Shown here: piece by piece, positions 28,948-39,283 of the stretch | Position numbering within the stretch: position 1 is the stretch's first letter | Layout: each line of letters opens with the position of its first letter | Assembly: GCA_022792035.1 (NCBI GenBank) | Contig: JAAWAE010000036.1 | Span: forward strand, 18,378-82,377 | Length of the DNA stretch: 64,000 bases | Reading direction: 5' to 3' | From: Ruminiclostridium sp. | Lineage (GTDB): Bacteria > Bacillota > Clostridia > Oscillospirales > Oscillospiraceae | The notes under the pieces: model-generated | What the model was told of the DNA's origin: nothing | The model's input: only the letters and a program-made list of their open reading frames with translations | Databases searched by the model: none | Program-made: the position numbers and the translations under genes

Positions 28948-28992
28948 ACAGAAACCAAGGGCCTGCCAAACCGGCAGGCCCTTGGTTTCTCT
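28948..28992. terminator. Bidirectional terminator between the feo operon and the DUF342 operon
   Basis: AGAAACCAAGGGCCTGCC-AAACC-GGCAGGCCCTTGGTTTCT. Confidence 0.85.
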
Positions 28993-29026
28993 TCCAATCC
29001 TTTCATTCTCCAACGACAGAGGCGAA

Positions 29027-30757
29027 TCACATCACCACGATCTCCCCGTGGATCATCTTGGCGATACATTGACGGGAATCGTGCCGCAGGCGGACCATCT
29101 CCTCCCCGAAGCGGATCTCCGTTCCCGCATACGCGATGCCGCACTCCATCCGGGCGCTGTCCTTTTCTCCCGGCGGGACCTTCGTGTTGCTCATCTCCGC
29201 TTCCAGCTGCTTGCGCTTGAGTTCCGCCACAGAGAGCTTCATCCGGGTCTTGCTCAGCAAACTCTCCCGCACAGGACTATCCAGCTGATTCTCCAGCTTC
29301 TCCAGCTCCTGTTCCAGCTCTTCGATCTCCTGGGTGGTCATATCCCGCTCAAAGCTGGTGCAGGGCAGGCCGCCCATGGAAACCATGGTCTTGCACTCCG
29401 ACATAGAGCCCACCACTCTGGCGTTGATCGCCTTGGCGGCCCAGGTGCTGCCGCCGATGATGCTGCCCCGGCCGGAGCGCACCACGATCTCCCCATCACA
29501 GTAGACACTGCCGTTGACGATGCAGTCCGTCTGAAGGTTCTCCTTGACGTATATCGTGGCGTTTTCTATGTACTTGGTGAAAATACACTTTTGAGACCGG
29601 ACAACGGTGCTCCCGTCCCCCAAAATCCCCTTGACCACCACCAAGTCGCCGCCAGCCTCCACGATGCTGCCAGCCTCGATCACGCCGCCCACATGGATGT
29701 TTCCCATGGCCCGGACTTCAAAGCCGCTGAGTACGTCGCCTTGGATGTTCACGTCACCCAGGAAGTTGATATCTCCCGTGGAGTAGTCCACGTTGCCTTG
29801 AATATCCAGCACCGGCTTCACCTGGAAGCTCCGGCCATTGAACTCCACGTGGCCGTCAATCGACGCCACCAATGTGATGCCGTCCTCACTGATCTCCGTG
29901 TTCCGGCCTTGGGGCAGTGACACGGCCTTGCCGCTCTTGGCCGGGATCTCCTGGTCCAGCACAGTCCGGCCCGGCTCACCCTCGGTGGGCAGGATCAGAC
30001 GGCAGATCTCCTGCCCCTCTTTCACATTGCGGATCATGTTCAGGGCGGTGTAGTCCACCTGATCGTATTCGTCAATCTCCAGGATCCGCTCGATGACCCG
30101 GGGGAAATAGTCCACGATGTTCCCGTTCTTCCCATCAAAGGCCGGCTTTCCCCGGGCAATGAGATAGAGGGTGAAATACCGCCGGTCCTCCCGGTGCAGG
30201 TGGTCCGCCAAACGGGTGTCCACCCCATAGAGAATGCCCTGCTCCTTCATGGTCCAATAGAGCATTTCCCGAGAGATCTCCTTCCCTCCTCCCGTGGGCG
30301 GGAAGATGATCACCCAAGCGTAAAGTTTGTCAGCGGACAGGAAGTAAAGCGGCAGCGCGTCCAGCACCGGCGGCTTCTCCTCCTCCTCTTCCTCTCCCTT
30401 CTTGCGTCGTCTGCCTTCGTTGCCTCTTGCTTCCTTCCAGCGCGCGGTACAGGCGCTGTTGAGGACGCTGCGCAGTCTGTTGCGCTCCTTCTTCACCATA
30501 TCCAGAGGAAGTTCCTCTTCCTCATCCAGACAGATCCTCGGTTTGGGCAGCATCCCGGACTCCGTGCGCCGCCGTTCATAAAGGCGGTACATGGAATGGT
30601 CCCGGGGCAGCTCAAGCAGGGCTTCCTCTGCCATGTTGATCGGCACCTCCAAGGGTTCCTCCGCCCCGAGCTCCTGTTCTACATTGATTTCTTCCTCCTC
30701 CGGACGCTTCGCCCCAAAGGATTGCAGGAAGGACGTGAGTTTATCCTTGATCGACAT
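29027..30757 (-). CDS. DUF342/FapA domain protein
   Basis: VDYSTGDINFLGDVNIQGDVLSGFEVRAMGNIHVGGVIEAGSIVEAGGDLVVVKGILG beta-helix-like repeats. Confidence 0.85.
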   Translation of the reverse strand: MSIKDKLTSFLQSFGAKRPEEEEINVEQELGAEEPLEVPINMAEEALLELPRDHSMYRLYERRRTESGMLPKPRICLDEEEELPLDMVKKERNRLRSVLNSACTARWKEARGNEGRRRKKGEEEEEEKPPVLDALPLYFLSADKLYAWVIIFPPTGGGKEISREMLYWTMKEQGILYGVDTRLADHLHREDRRYFTLYLIARGKPAFDGKNGNIVDYFPRVIERILEIDEYDQVDYTALNMIRNVKEGQEICRLILPTEGEPGRTVLDQEIPAKSGKAVSLPQGRNTEISEDGITLVASIDGHVEFNGRSFQVKPVLDIQGNVDYSTGDINFLGDVNIQGDVLSGFEVRAMGNIHVGGVIEAGSIVEAGGDLVVVKGILGDGSTVVRSQKCIFTKYIENATIYVKENLQTDCIVNGSVYCDGEIVVRSGRGSIIGGSTWAAKAINARVVGSMSECKTMVSMGGLPCTSFERDMTTQEIEELEQELEKLENQLDSPVRESLLSKTRMKLSVAELKRKQLEAEMSNTKVPPGEKDSARMECGIAYAGTEIRFGEEMVRLRHDSRQCIAKMIHGEIVVM

Positions 30758-30801
30758 ACTCGATGCACCACCTTTTCATCATGCTCTCTTGCTTCCTCTT
30801 A

Positions 30802-33044
30802 TCATTCTATTCTATCCCGTACCGGACGGACCCTGCGCCGGGACAGCGTGTCCATGGCATCCAGCAATGCCGCAAGATCCATGGGTTTGGTCAAGTGCTC
30901 GTCGATCCCACAGGCCCGAGACCTGCGCCGGTCGCTCTCCATGGCGTTGGCCGAGAGCGCGATGATGGGGATGTCCGCCAGCACCGGGTCCGGCAGGCTC
31001 CGAATGGCCCGGGAAGCCTCCCAGCCATCCATCACCGGCATCTGGATATCCATGAGGACCAGGTCATAGGCTCCCAGAGGGGCAGAGAGGATCTTGTCCA
31101 GCGCCGCTTGGCCATGCTCCGCGGTCTCCACCAAAAACCCTTCCTGCTCCAGCAGCTCCGTCTCGATCTCCGCGTTGATCTCGTTATCCTCCACCAGGAG
31201 GATCTTCCGAAACGGCGTCCCTGCGTCGGGGAGGGTCTGGCTGGTGACCTCCTGGAGCCGGAGGCGGAGGGTGATGGTAAAGACCGTGCCCTCGTCTACC
31301 CGGCTGCGCACATCGATGCTGCCGTCCATCCTGTCTACGATACTCTTCACGATGGTCAACCCCAATCCAGCCCCGTGGATACCGCTGATGGTAGAGCTGC
31401 GCTCACGCTCAAAGGGTTCATAAATCTGGGATAAAAATGACTCATCGATCCCTATGCCGGTGTCCGCGATCTTGATGCGGTAAACCCCATAGTCATTGGG
31501 CAATGTGTCCGTCTGGGCCACACTGATGCAGACCTGCCCCCCAGAGCGGGTATAGGTCACGGCGTTGCTGGCCAAGCTGAACACCATCTGTTTCAATTTT
31601 TCCCGGTCAGCGTAAACACCGCTCTGCTTCACATCCGCGCAGTCCAGCACAAAATCCAGGGACTTCCCCCGGGCCTGGAGCTGCAGACCCGCATAAACTT
31701 CCCCTACCGTCTCACACAGATCACAGGGGGTCTCCACAAGACCATTATCCCCGGACAGGGCCGAGACCTCCAGCAGCCGGGAAATCATGTCCAGCAGCTG
31801 CCGGCCGGCCTTCTCCGTCCGCTCCAGGTAGTTCAGCACAGTCTCCCGCTCCTCCAGCTTTCCCTTGGCCAGGGTGAGGAAGCCGAAGATGGCGTTGAGG
31901 GGGGTACGCATATCGTGGGAGATATGGGACAGGAAGGCGTCCTTGGCCTGGACCGCCAGATTCGCCTGTTCCAGGGCCTCCGCCAGCAGACGCTTCTGCT
32001 CCAGTTCCCGGCGCAGTTCCTCGTCCATGCGGCGGTATCCCATGATCACTTGAGAAAGCTGTCCCTGTTCCGACGCGCTGACGATGCGCATTTGCAAGTA
32101 TTGGACCTCCTCTTCCTGGAGTACTCGGAAGTTGACATAGAGTCCTGTATCCGCCTGGAGCGTTTGCTTGAGATGGTCCGGGTCCGTGGATTCCCGAAAC
32201 AGCTCCCGGTCCTCTGGGTGGACCCAAGTCTGCAAATAACGCGCCAAGATTTCAGAGTAGGAACAGGCTTCCAGCTTGTCGTGAAACAGTGGTCCCCCCG
32301 CTCACTGAGCAGATAGGGCAAGATCCGGTCCCGTTCCAGGTCCACATAGAAGATGGAGTCGTAGCTCCTCCCAAGACCGCGGATCACCTCCAGGCGGCGC
32401 AGATGCTCCCGGTCCATTCGATCCCGCTCCTGCTGGTACTTCTCCATCAGCGCCTGGAGCTGCTGCTCCCCTTTGCGCTTTTCATCCCGAAGGATCTCCC
32501 GCTCGGCAAGCTGCCGCTGGCGGCGTTCAGTACTCTCGCTCAAAAAGACATAGAAGAGCTCTCCCACCGCCTCGCTGCGGACGAAATGCCCGTAGTCCTC
32601 CAGCCAGCGCACGCTCCCATCCCGGCGGATGATCCGGTATTCCACATAGTCCAGGTCATGGGGACTGCTGACGATCTGGGCCCGGATGCTCTCTTCCACC
32701 GCCTCCACGTCCTCAGGGTGGACCATCCCATGAAACGAATTGCCCGTCAAGGTCCGAAACTGCGCCATGTCCTCACAGAGGAACATCCGCTGCACAGCAC
32801 GGTTGGCGTACACGATCTCTTCCTTTCCATAGGCATAGTAGATCAAAAAGCCGCCGGGCATCTCGTCCATGAACTGCATCACCTCGTAGGCGGACTGGAA
32901 AGCAGGGGGAAGGGACAGCCCCTCCAGGGCCTCCGCCATCCCCTGCTCCAGTACCCGGTCCGGGTCTAGCTGGTGGTCTTGGAGAAAGTGCAGAAAATCT
33001 ACGATATTTTGAATCAGCTCATCCCTTCGCCCTCGTTCTATCAT
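30802..33044 (-). pseudogene. Hybrid sensor histidine kinase (PAS-PAS-HisKA-HATPase-REC) split by an apparent one-base frameshift near 32294-32299
   Basis: ORF 32046..33044 gives the N-terminal PAS part; ORF 30802..32247 continues with PAS, HMDRTPLNAIFGF-like SHISHDMRTPLNAIFGF, ATPase and REC (ILLVEDNEINAEIETELLEQEGF) in another frame. Confidence 0.8.
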
Positions 33045-33096
33045 GCTTCTCCTCTTTCCGGCCTTTACGGGCCATTACGCCTGGCGCGCGCTTCTC

Positions 33097-36000
33097 TCAG
33101 CTCAGGATCTCGTCCAGCGTGTCCAGGAGCTTTTCTATGTCAATGGGCTTTGCAATGTGTCCGTTCATCCCGCACTGCAGCGCCGCCCGTTTGTCCTCTT
33201 CAAACGCGTTGGCTGTCATGGCCAGGATGGGCAGCGACGCCACCGCCTTGTTCTCCATGGCGCGGATGGCACGGGTGGCCTCATAGCCATCCATCACCGG
33301 CATCTGTACATCCATGAGGACCAGATCGTAGTCACCGGGCTTGGCGTTTTTCAGCTTGTTCACCGCCACTTGTCCATTCTCCGCAATCTCCGTGGTGAAG
33401 CCTGCCTCGGTGAGGATGGCTACGGCGATTTCCTGGTTGAGCTCGTTGTCCTCAGTGAGGAGGATGTGCCCGTTGTGCAGACGGTCCGGACCCCTGCGGG
33501 GGCGCTCCGCGTCCGAATCCCCTTCCACCACCGAGTGCAGGCAGGCCCGCAGCTCCGAGCAGAAGAGGGGTTTGCTGCAGAAGGCCGTAACCCCGGCTTC
33601 CCGGGCCTCCTCCTCGATATCCGCCCAATCGTAGGCGGTGAGGACGATGATGGGCACGTCTTCCTCGGTCTCCTTGCGGATGCGTCGGGCCACCTCGACC
33701 CCGTTCATGTCCGGCATCAGCCAGTCGATGAGGTAGACGCTGTAGTTGTCGTTGCGCATGATCGCCTGACGGGTCCGCAGCACCGCTTCCCGTCCGGACA
33801 TGGTCCACTCAGCCCGCAGCCCCATCTGCTGGAGCATATAGGATACGCTGTCACAGGTGTTGAAGTCATCGTCCACCACCAAGGCCCGACAATTCTTCAG
33901 CTTAGGGATCACCTGGGACTCTTTGGCACGCGCCCCCAGACGGAAAGTGAAGGTGACGATGAATTCCGTCCCCACCCCCTGCTCACTGCGCACTTCGATG
34001 GTCCCGTTCATCATGTCTACGATATTCTTTGTGATGGCCATGCCAAGGCCAGTGCCCTGGATGCCGCTGATGGTAGAGTTGCGCTCACGCTCGAAGGGTT
34101 CGAAAATGTGTTCCACGAACTCTTGGCTCATACCGATGCCGGTATCCTTGATGTAAAATTCATAGTTGGCAAAGCCGTCAGGCGCACCAGTCTTCTCCGT
34201 GATGCGGATGCTGACGATCCCTCCGGGGCCGGTGTACTTGATACAGTTGCTCAGAAGGTTCAGCAGGACCTGATTCAGGCGCAGCTTGTCGCAGAAAATC
34301 TCCTCGTCCAAAACGTCCACAGTATCGATGAACAAGTCCAGCTGCTTGGCCCGGATGTCCCCCTGGATGATGCTGCGCAGACCGTGGAGGATGTCCGGCA
34401 GGCTGCACTGGTTCTCCTCCAGGTGCATCTTCCCGCTCTCAATGCGGCTCATGTCCAGGACATCGTTGATGAGGCTCACCAGATGGTTGCCGGAGGTCAG
34501 GATCTTCTTCAGGTATTCCTCCACCTGCTCCTTCTGGTCGATATGGGTGATAGCCAGGGTGGTGAAGCCTACAATCGCATTCATGGGGGTGCGGATGTCG
34601 AGGGACATATTGGACAGGAAGACGCTCTTGGCCTTGCTGGCCCGGTTGGCTTGGAAGAGGGCATCCTCTAAAAGGCTCTTTTTCTGCATCTCTTTCCGGG
34701 TCTCATCGTCCACATTGAGAAAACCTAGTACGACGCCGCACTCCTGCTCCCAGTCCCCCGTCCGGACGACCTTCATCTGGAAATAACGGATTTCATTGCC
34801 GCAGAAGGTGCGATAGTTGAAATAGTATTGTTTCTTGTCTGCCAGCTCCCGGCACAGGGTCTCCCGGCTGCAAAGCTGACGCATGGTTTCCTGATCATCT
34901 TTGTAGACACAAGTGTCGATGTATGCCTGCATACACGTCTCGAGCTGCAGGGGCTTTCCGAACAAATCCTCCAGCACACCGAACTCGCAGGAACTGATCC
35001 GCAGGGAGGCACCCTTCCCAGTGCTCAGATCGAAGACGCAGACCAAGTTGTAATCCTCGCTGAGAGCGTGGATCAGCTCCATCTGCTGGCGTTCCTTCTG
35101 CATCTCCCGCAGCTTTTGATCGGTGCAGTCCAGGAGCAGACGCTGGAAGAAGAGCTCTCCGTTCTCCTCCACCACCTTGATGTTGCCCATAACGTGGGTA
35201 ATCGCGCCGCTGTCCTTTTGATGGACGCGGTACTCCACACTGACAGAATCCCCCACCTCATTGAGCTTGTGGATGGCCTCCAACAGCATATCCTTGTCCT
35301 CGTCCACAACAGAAGCCGCCACCATATCAAACCCGTCGGCGTTCATCTCCTCCCGGGAACTGTAGCCCAGAAGCTTCAATGCCGCCCGGTTGACACTGAG
35401 GATGTGGGAACCGTCCATACTGTGGCAGACCATGCCGCAGTCCATAGAGGTGAAGATCATCTCCATGGTCTGATTCTGGCGGACGATCTCCTGCTTATAG
35501 GCCCGCTCCTGGGTTATGTCAATGGCTACGCCTACGGTGCCCATAACGCTGCCATCCACATTATAAAGGGGGGATTTATAGGTGGTCAGCAACCGTGTCC
35601 CCTCACCGGTCTGGACGATCTCTTCCGAGATCTTGGTCTGACGGCTCTCCATCACGATACGTTCGGATTCAATGCACACCGGGTCGTCATACTCCACATC
35701 CCAGATGTAGGCATGACCCTGACCCTCGACTTGCTCCTTCGTCTTCTTCACCGTGCTGCAAAAGCTGTCGTTTACCTTTTCATGAATCCCGTTCTTATTT
35801 TTGTACCAGACGAGATTGGGCACACTGTTGATGGTGGCTTCCAAATATTGGCTGGTCTGCCAAAAGTCCTTCTCCTGCTTCCACGCCTGCTGGAGGCGCT
35901 GGAAACGAAAGCGCAGCTCCGCCTGGGACAGCGGGGTATGCCACAAGTCCTGGAGTTTTGGCAGATAGGGATCCAGCCCCTGCCCTTGGGGCGCCAACAG

Positions 36001-36231
36001 AATCAGCTGGGCCTGGGCCCGCTTTCCTTTCAGCAGGGCTTCCAGCCGGCTGGCCCCTAAAGCGCGCCAGTCGGCCAAGATCACATCGGCCCGGGCCATG
36101 GGGCCAGGTTCCGGGACGCTGCTCTCTGTAAAGCTATGGTCAAAGCCTGCAAGGGGCGCAATCCCCCTGAGCTGAACGGTCAGTTCCGTTGGACATCCTA
36201 TAAAATAAAAGTGGATTTGGCAGTGATACAT
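33097..36231 (-). CDS. Hybrid sensor histidine kinase with PAS domains, HisKA/HATPase and two C-terminal receiver domains
   Basis: NMSLDIRTPMNAIVGFTTLAITH, GTGLGMAITKNIVDMMNG, ALVVDDDFNTCDSV, ILLTEDNELNQEIAVAIL...LVLMDVQMPVMDGYEATRAIR. Confidence 0.92.
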   Translation of the reverse strand: MYHCQIHFYFIGCPTELTVQLRGIAPLAGFDHSFTESSVPEPGPMARADVILADWRALGASRLEALLKGKRAQAQLILLAPQGQGLDPYLPKLQDLWHTPLSQAELRFRFQRLQQAWKQEKDFWQTSQYLEATINSVPNLVWYKNKNGIHEKVNDSFCSTVKKTKEQVEGQGHAYIWDVEYDDPVCIESERIVMESRQTKISEEIVQTGEGTRLLTTYKSPLYNVDGSVMGTVGVAIDITQERAYKQEIVRQNQTMEMIFTSMDCGMVCHSMDGSHILSVNRAALKLLGYSSREEMNADGFDMVAASVVDEDKDMLLEAIHKLNEVGDSVSVEYRVHQKDSGAITHVMGNIKVVEENGELFFQRLLLDCTDQKLREMQKERQQMELIHALSEDYNLVCVFDLSTGKGASLRISSCEFGVLEDLFGKPLQLETCMQAYIDTCVYKDDQETMRQLCSRETLCRELADKKQYYFNYRTFCGNEIRYFQMKVVRTGDWEQECGVVLGFLNVDDETRKEMQKKSLLEDALFQANRASKAKSVFLSNMSLDIRTPMNAIVGFTTLAITHIDQKEQVEEYLKKILTSGNHLVSLINDVLDMSRIESGKMHLEENQCSLPDILHGLRSIIQGDIRAKQLDLFIDTVDVLDEEIFCDKLRLNQVLLNLLSNCIKYTGPGGIVSIRITEKTGAPDGFANYEFYIKDTGIGMSQEFVEHIFEPFERERNSTISGIQGTGLGMAITKNIVDMMNGTIEVRSEQGVGTEFIVTFTFRLGARAKESQVIPKLKNCRALVVDDDFNTCDSVSYMLQQMGLRAEWTMSGREAVLRTRQAIMRNDNYSVYLIDWLMPDMNGVEVARRIRKETEEDVPIIVLTAYDWADIEEEAREAGVTAFCSKPLFCSELRACLHSVVEGDSDAERPRRGPDRLHNGHILLTEDNELNQEIAVAILTEAGFTTEIAENGQVAVNKLKNAKPGDYDLVLMDVQMPVMDGYEATRAIRAMENKAVASLPILAMTANAFEEDKRAALQCGMNGHIAKPIDIEKLLDTLDEILS

Positions 36232-36397
36232 AGATTCTTCCTCCCGCTGCGAAAGCCCCAGGCCCGTCTCCCTGGCACAGCCTTGGCTCACCGGTCTTGG
36301 TCTGAGGGACCAGCAATCGGTCTCTTTCCTTCTATTTTATCAATCGTAAAGCCACCTGTCAACATGAGACGGCGCAGCAGCGGCAGAAACCCTAAAA

Positions 36398-36432
36398 AAT
36401 CCCCGCGTGGACGGTGCTCACGCGAGGAGTTT
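36398..36432 (-). terminator. Terminator of the pilT operon
   Basis: Reverse strand TCCTCGCGTGAGCACCGTCCACGCGGGGATTTTTT. Confidence 0.7.
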
Positions 36433-36447
36433 TCAGCTTCTTTCTTC

Positions 36448-37506
36448 TTATCCCAAGCGCCGCTGGAGCTGCTCCGGGTGGTCGGAGCTGGACAGCGCCG
36501 TCTCCTTGGAGATCCGCCCTGCCTTATACAGCGAGAAAATGGACTGATCCATGGAAATCATCCCCTCCGCGCCGCCGGCGGCAATGGCGTTGTCAATCTG
36601 GTGGCTCTTGCTGTCCCGGATCAGACTGCGGATGCCGTTGTTGACGTGCATCACCTCAAAGGCCGGGGCCAGCTTCCCGTCCACGGTCTGCAGCAGCTGC
36701 TGGGACACCATGGTGTGCAGAACCATGCTCAGCTGGATGCGGACCTGGGCCTGCTGGTCACTGGGGAAGGCGTCCACGATGCGGTCCACTGTGTTTACCG
36801 CCCCCTGGGTGTGGAGGGTGGCGATGAGGAGATGGCCCGTCTCCGCTGCGGTCATGGCAGTGCGGATGGTCTCCGGGTCCCGCATCTCCCCCAAGAGCAC
36901 CACGTCCGGGGCCTGGCGCAGACAGGCGCGAAGGGCGGAGTTGTAGTCCTCAGTGTCAATGGAGATCTCCCGCTGGCTGACGATGCTCTTATAATTGCGG
37001 TGGAGATATTCGATGGGGTTCTCCATGGTGATGATGTGGCACTCCCGGTCCCGGTTGATCTGGTCGATGATGCAGGCCTGGGTGGTGGACTTGCCGCTGC
37101 CGGCAGTGCCCGTGACCAAAATCATGCCGTGGCGGACCTGGGAGAGCTTGATGACTTCTTCCGGAATCCCCATCTCCTGCCAGTCCGGGATGCCGAAGGC
37201 CACCACCCGGATCACCGCCGCCATGGAACCTCTCTGCCGGTATGTGTTGGCCCGGAAGCGGGCCAAGCCCGGCAGGGCAAAGGAGAAGTCATCGTCTCCC
37301 CGACCCATGAACAGGTCCATAGAGCGGCCTGCTCGAGCGTAGAGATCCGTAATCAGCCGTTCCGTATCCGAAGGCATCATCCGCTCCTCGCCGATGGGGC
37401 AGAGCCGTTGATCCAGCTTCTGGCACACCGGACTGCCGGCGATGATGAACAAATCGGAGGCGTTGTCCTCCACAGAGCGGGTCAAATAGTCCAGCAATTC
37501 TGCCAT
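36448..37506 (-). CDS. pilT: PilT-type type IV pilus ATPase
   Basis: MILVTGTAGSGKSTTQACIIDQIN, LRACLRQAPDVVLLGEMRDPETIRTAMTAAETGHLLIATLHTQGAVNTVDRIVDAFP. Confidence 0.93.
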   Translation of the reverse strand: MAELLDYLTRSVEDNASDLFIIAGSPVCQKLDQRLCPIGEERMMPSDTERLITDLYARAGRSMDLFMGRGDDDFSFALPGLARFRANTYRQRGSMAAVIRVVAFGIPDWQEMGIPEEVIKLSQVRHGMILVTGTAGSGKSTTQACIIDQINRDRECHIITMENPIEYLHRNYKSIVSQREISIDTEDYNSALRACLRQAPDVVLLGEMRDPETIRTAMTAAETGHLLIATLHTQGAVNTVDRIVDAFPSDQQAQVRIQLSMVLHTMVSQQLLQTVDGKLAPAFEVMHVNNGIRSLIRDSKSHQIDNAIAAGGAEGMISMDQSIFSLYKAGRISKETALSSSDHPEQLQRRLG

Positions 37507-37516
37507 GTCGTTCCTC

Positions 37517-37951
37517 CTATTCCCCGTCCCAAACCGTCAGGCTGTCGTCGATGGACCAGTCGCCGGTGGGGACGGCCTGCCAGCGCCGGACCATATACTC
37601 CTCGCCCCGAAACTCCACCGTGACCCTGAGTGTCTGGGTCTCGGAGATGGGACAGTCGTAGGAATAACTCACATCCCCGGCGTCGTTGATCTTCTTACTT
37701 TTTATTTTGATGTCCTTGGACACCGTCTCACCGCTGCGCAGCTGAGCCAGGACCTCCTGGGCCTTGCTGTCAGCGTTGTAATATTCTTCTACAGATCGGG
37801 CCGAAATTTGGCTGAGCCGTCCGTCGGCCCGGACGGTGGAGAGGCTCAGCAGCGCGAACACCGTCAGGCACAGCACGGCGAACACCACCAGCAGAGAGGC
37901 CCCGCCGATGGCCGGAGGCGAGATGCGCCCGTCCTCTTTCTTAGCTGCCAT
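37517..37951 (-). CDS. Small single-TM protein of a type-IV-filament-like operon
   Basis: 144 aa, N-terminal TM segment ASLLVVFAVLCLTVFALLSLSTV; operon context. Confidence 0.6.
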   Translation of the reverse strand: MAAKKEDGRISPPAIGGASLLVVFAVLCLTVFALLSLSTVRADGRLSQISARSVEEYYNADSKAQEVLAQLRSGETVSKDIKIKSKKINDAGDVSYSYDCPISETQTLRVTVEFRGEEYMVRRWQAVPTGDWSIDDSLTVWDGE

Positions 37952-38372
37952 GGATGCTCACCTCCTGCCATGCCGCCTCCAGGCGGAACAGTTCCGTTTC
38001 CTCCTGTTCGTCCCGCAGCCACACGGCGGCCCGGCCCAGACCGGGCTGGTCCTCCTCCAGGCGGGTGACGCCCAGGGTATAGCGCATGGTATCCTCTGCC
38101 GGAGTCCAATCCTTGGCATAGTCCACCATCAGGGAATCCGAGTCATATGTATCAGCGCCCAGCAGTTTGGCAGCTTGGGCGAAGTCACCCTTGGAAGCCC
38201 GGATGGCCTCCGCTGCGTTCTGGCACAGGGACACGGCTTGGTCCCGGTCCACAATCTGCTGGGAGAGCTGGTCGGACTTCACAAAAGCCTGCATACACAG
38301 CGCCGCCGCCAAGGCGAACACCAGCAGCATGACCATCTGCTCCATGAGCACCAAAGGCGCTTTGCTCCTCAT
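37941..38372 (-). CDS. Small single-TM protein of a type-IV-filament-like operon
   Basis: 143 aa, MRSKAPLVLMEQMVMLLVFALAAALCMQAF; overlaps both neighbours. Confidence 0.6.
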   Translation of the reverse strand: MRSKAPLVLMEQMVMLLVFALAAALCMQAFVKSDQLSQQIVDRDQAVSLCQNAAEAIRASKGDFAQAAKLLGADTYDSDSLMVDYAKDWTPAEDTMRYTLGVTRLEEDQPGLGRAAVWLRDEQEETELFRLEAAWQEVSIHGS

Positions 38373-38860
38373 GCCGCCGCCCCCCTCTCACTGCGCAGGG
38401 ACAGCAGCAGCTCCGCTTCCCTGCCCTCCTGGGTGGTCAGGGACAGCTTCAATACCCCTCGGGACAGCTCCGCCGACAGAGACTGGGCCGGCATGATCTC
38501 CTCTCCGTCCGCCGGGGAGACCTCATTGCTGGCGGCACAGAAGAGCTCCTTCAGATGACCCTCGTCCACATAGACATAGGTCACATAGTCCGCTCCGTCA
38601 ATCTCTTCCCGCAGGAGCAGGGCGTCCCTGCCGTCAAAGTCCTCCACGCTGACCCCGTTGATCCGGTCAGCCTGACGCACTCTGGCCGCCAGATATTGGG
38701 CGCAGACCCGGTAATCATAAGCCGCCTGATCCCGGTCCGTCAAGGCCCGGTACGTATTGGCCCCCGTCAGCAGCACTGCCATCAGACAGACGGCGAACAC
38801 GCCAAAAAGCAGCAGGGCCAGCAGACCCTCTAATTGATGTTTTTGCCCACTTCTTGTCAT
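38369..38860 (-). CDS. DUF4860-like single-TM protein (pseudopilin-like)
   Basis: 163 aa, HQLEGLLALLLFGVFAVCLMAVLLTGA; ATGA overlap with next gene. Confidence 0.6.
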   Translation of the reverse strand: MTRSGQKHQLEGLLALLLFGVFAVCLMAVLLTGANTYRALTDRDQAAYDYRVCAQYLAARVRQADRINGVSVEDFDGRDALLLREEIDGADYVTYVYVDEGHLKELFCAASNEVSPADGEEIMPAQSLSAELSRGVLKLSLTTQEGREAELLLSLRSERGAAA

Positions 38861-38955
38861 TTTTCATAGCCTCAAGCTCTTAAAAATGTCACAGCTTCAA
38901 GAAAAGGCAGGGGACAGCGCGACCTCGCGCGGCCCCCCTCCTTATCCGTTACGGG

Positions 38956-39279
38956 TCAGGACCCGGTCCCCTGCACCGGCACCACCGTGATATCCGGCAT
39001 CAGGTTTTGGGCAATGGCCACGTAATGCACCGTGCAATGCGTCTCGTCGATCTGCAGGCCGAAGCGCTCCTGAAGGGCCTCCAGGCTGGGGGGATAGACC
39101 CCCTCCGCCGCGTAGCAGGCTACGCTGCTGCGGCGCACCGCTTCTTCTACCTGCTTGAGCTGCTCCTGGGCCTGTCCGCTGCCCAGCTCGTCCAGGGCGG
39201 TGGAAAAAAACAATAAAACCACCGCCACCGCCAGCACCGGCAGGGCCATTCGCAGCAGGTTCTTCCATCTTTTTTTCAT
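38956..39279 (-). CDS. Pseudopilin-like small protein
   Basis: 107 aa, N-terminal TM then VEEAVRRSSVACYAAEGVYPPSLEALQERFGL, reminiscent of type II secretion pseudopilins. Confidence 0.55.
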   Translation of the reverse strand: MKKRWKNLLRMALPVLAVAVVLLFFSTALDELGSGQAQEQLKQVEEAVRRSSVACYAAEGVYPPSLEALQERFGLQIDETHCTVHYVAIAQNLMPDITVVPVQGTGS

Positions 39280-39283
39280 GGTC

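Noticed and set aside
33043-34671. 542-aa + strand ORF opposite the second hybrid kinase
   Set aside because: Antisense shadow ORF; the reverse strand encodes intact HisKA/HATPase/REC motifs
36232-36350. Possible riboswitch upstream of the second hybrid kinase
   Set aside because: Several short GC hairpins but no match to c-di-GMP or cobalamin consensus that I could align
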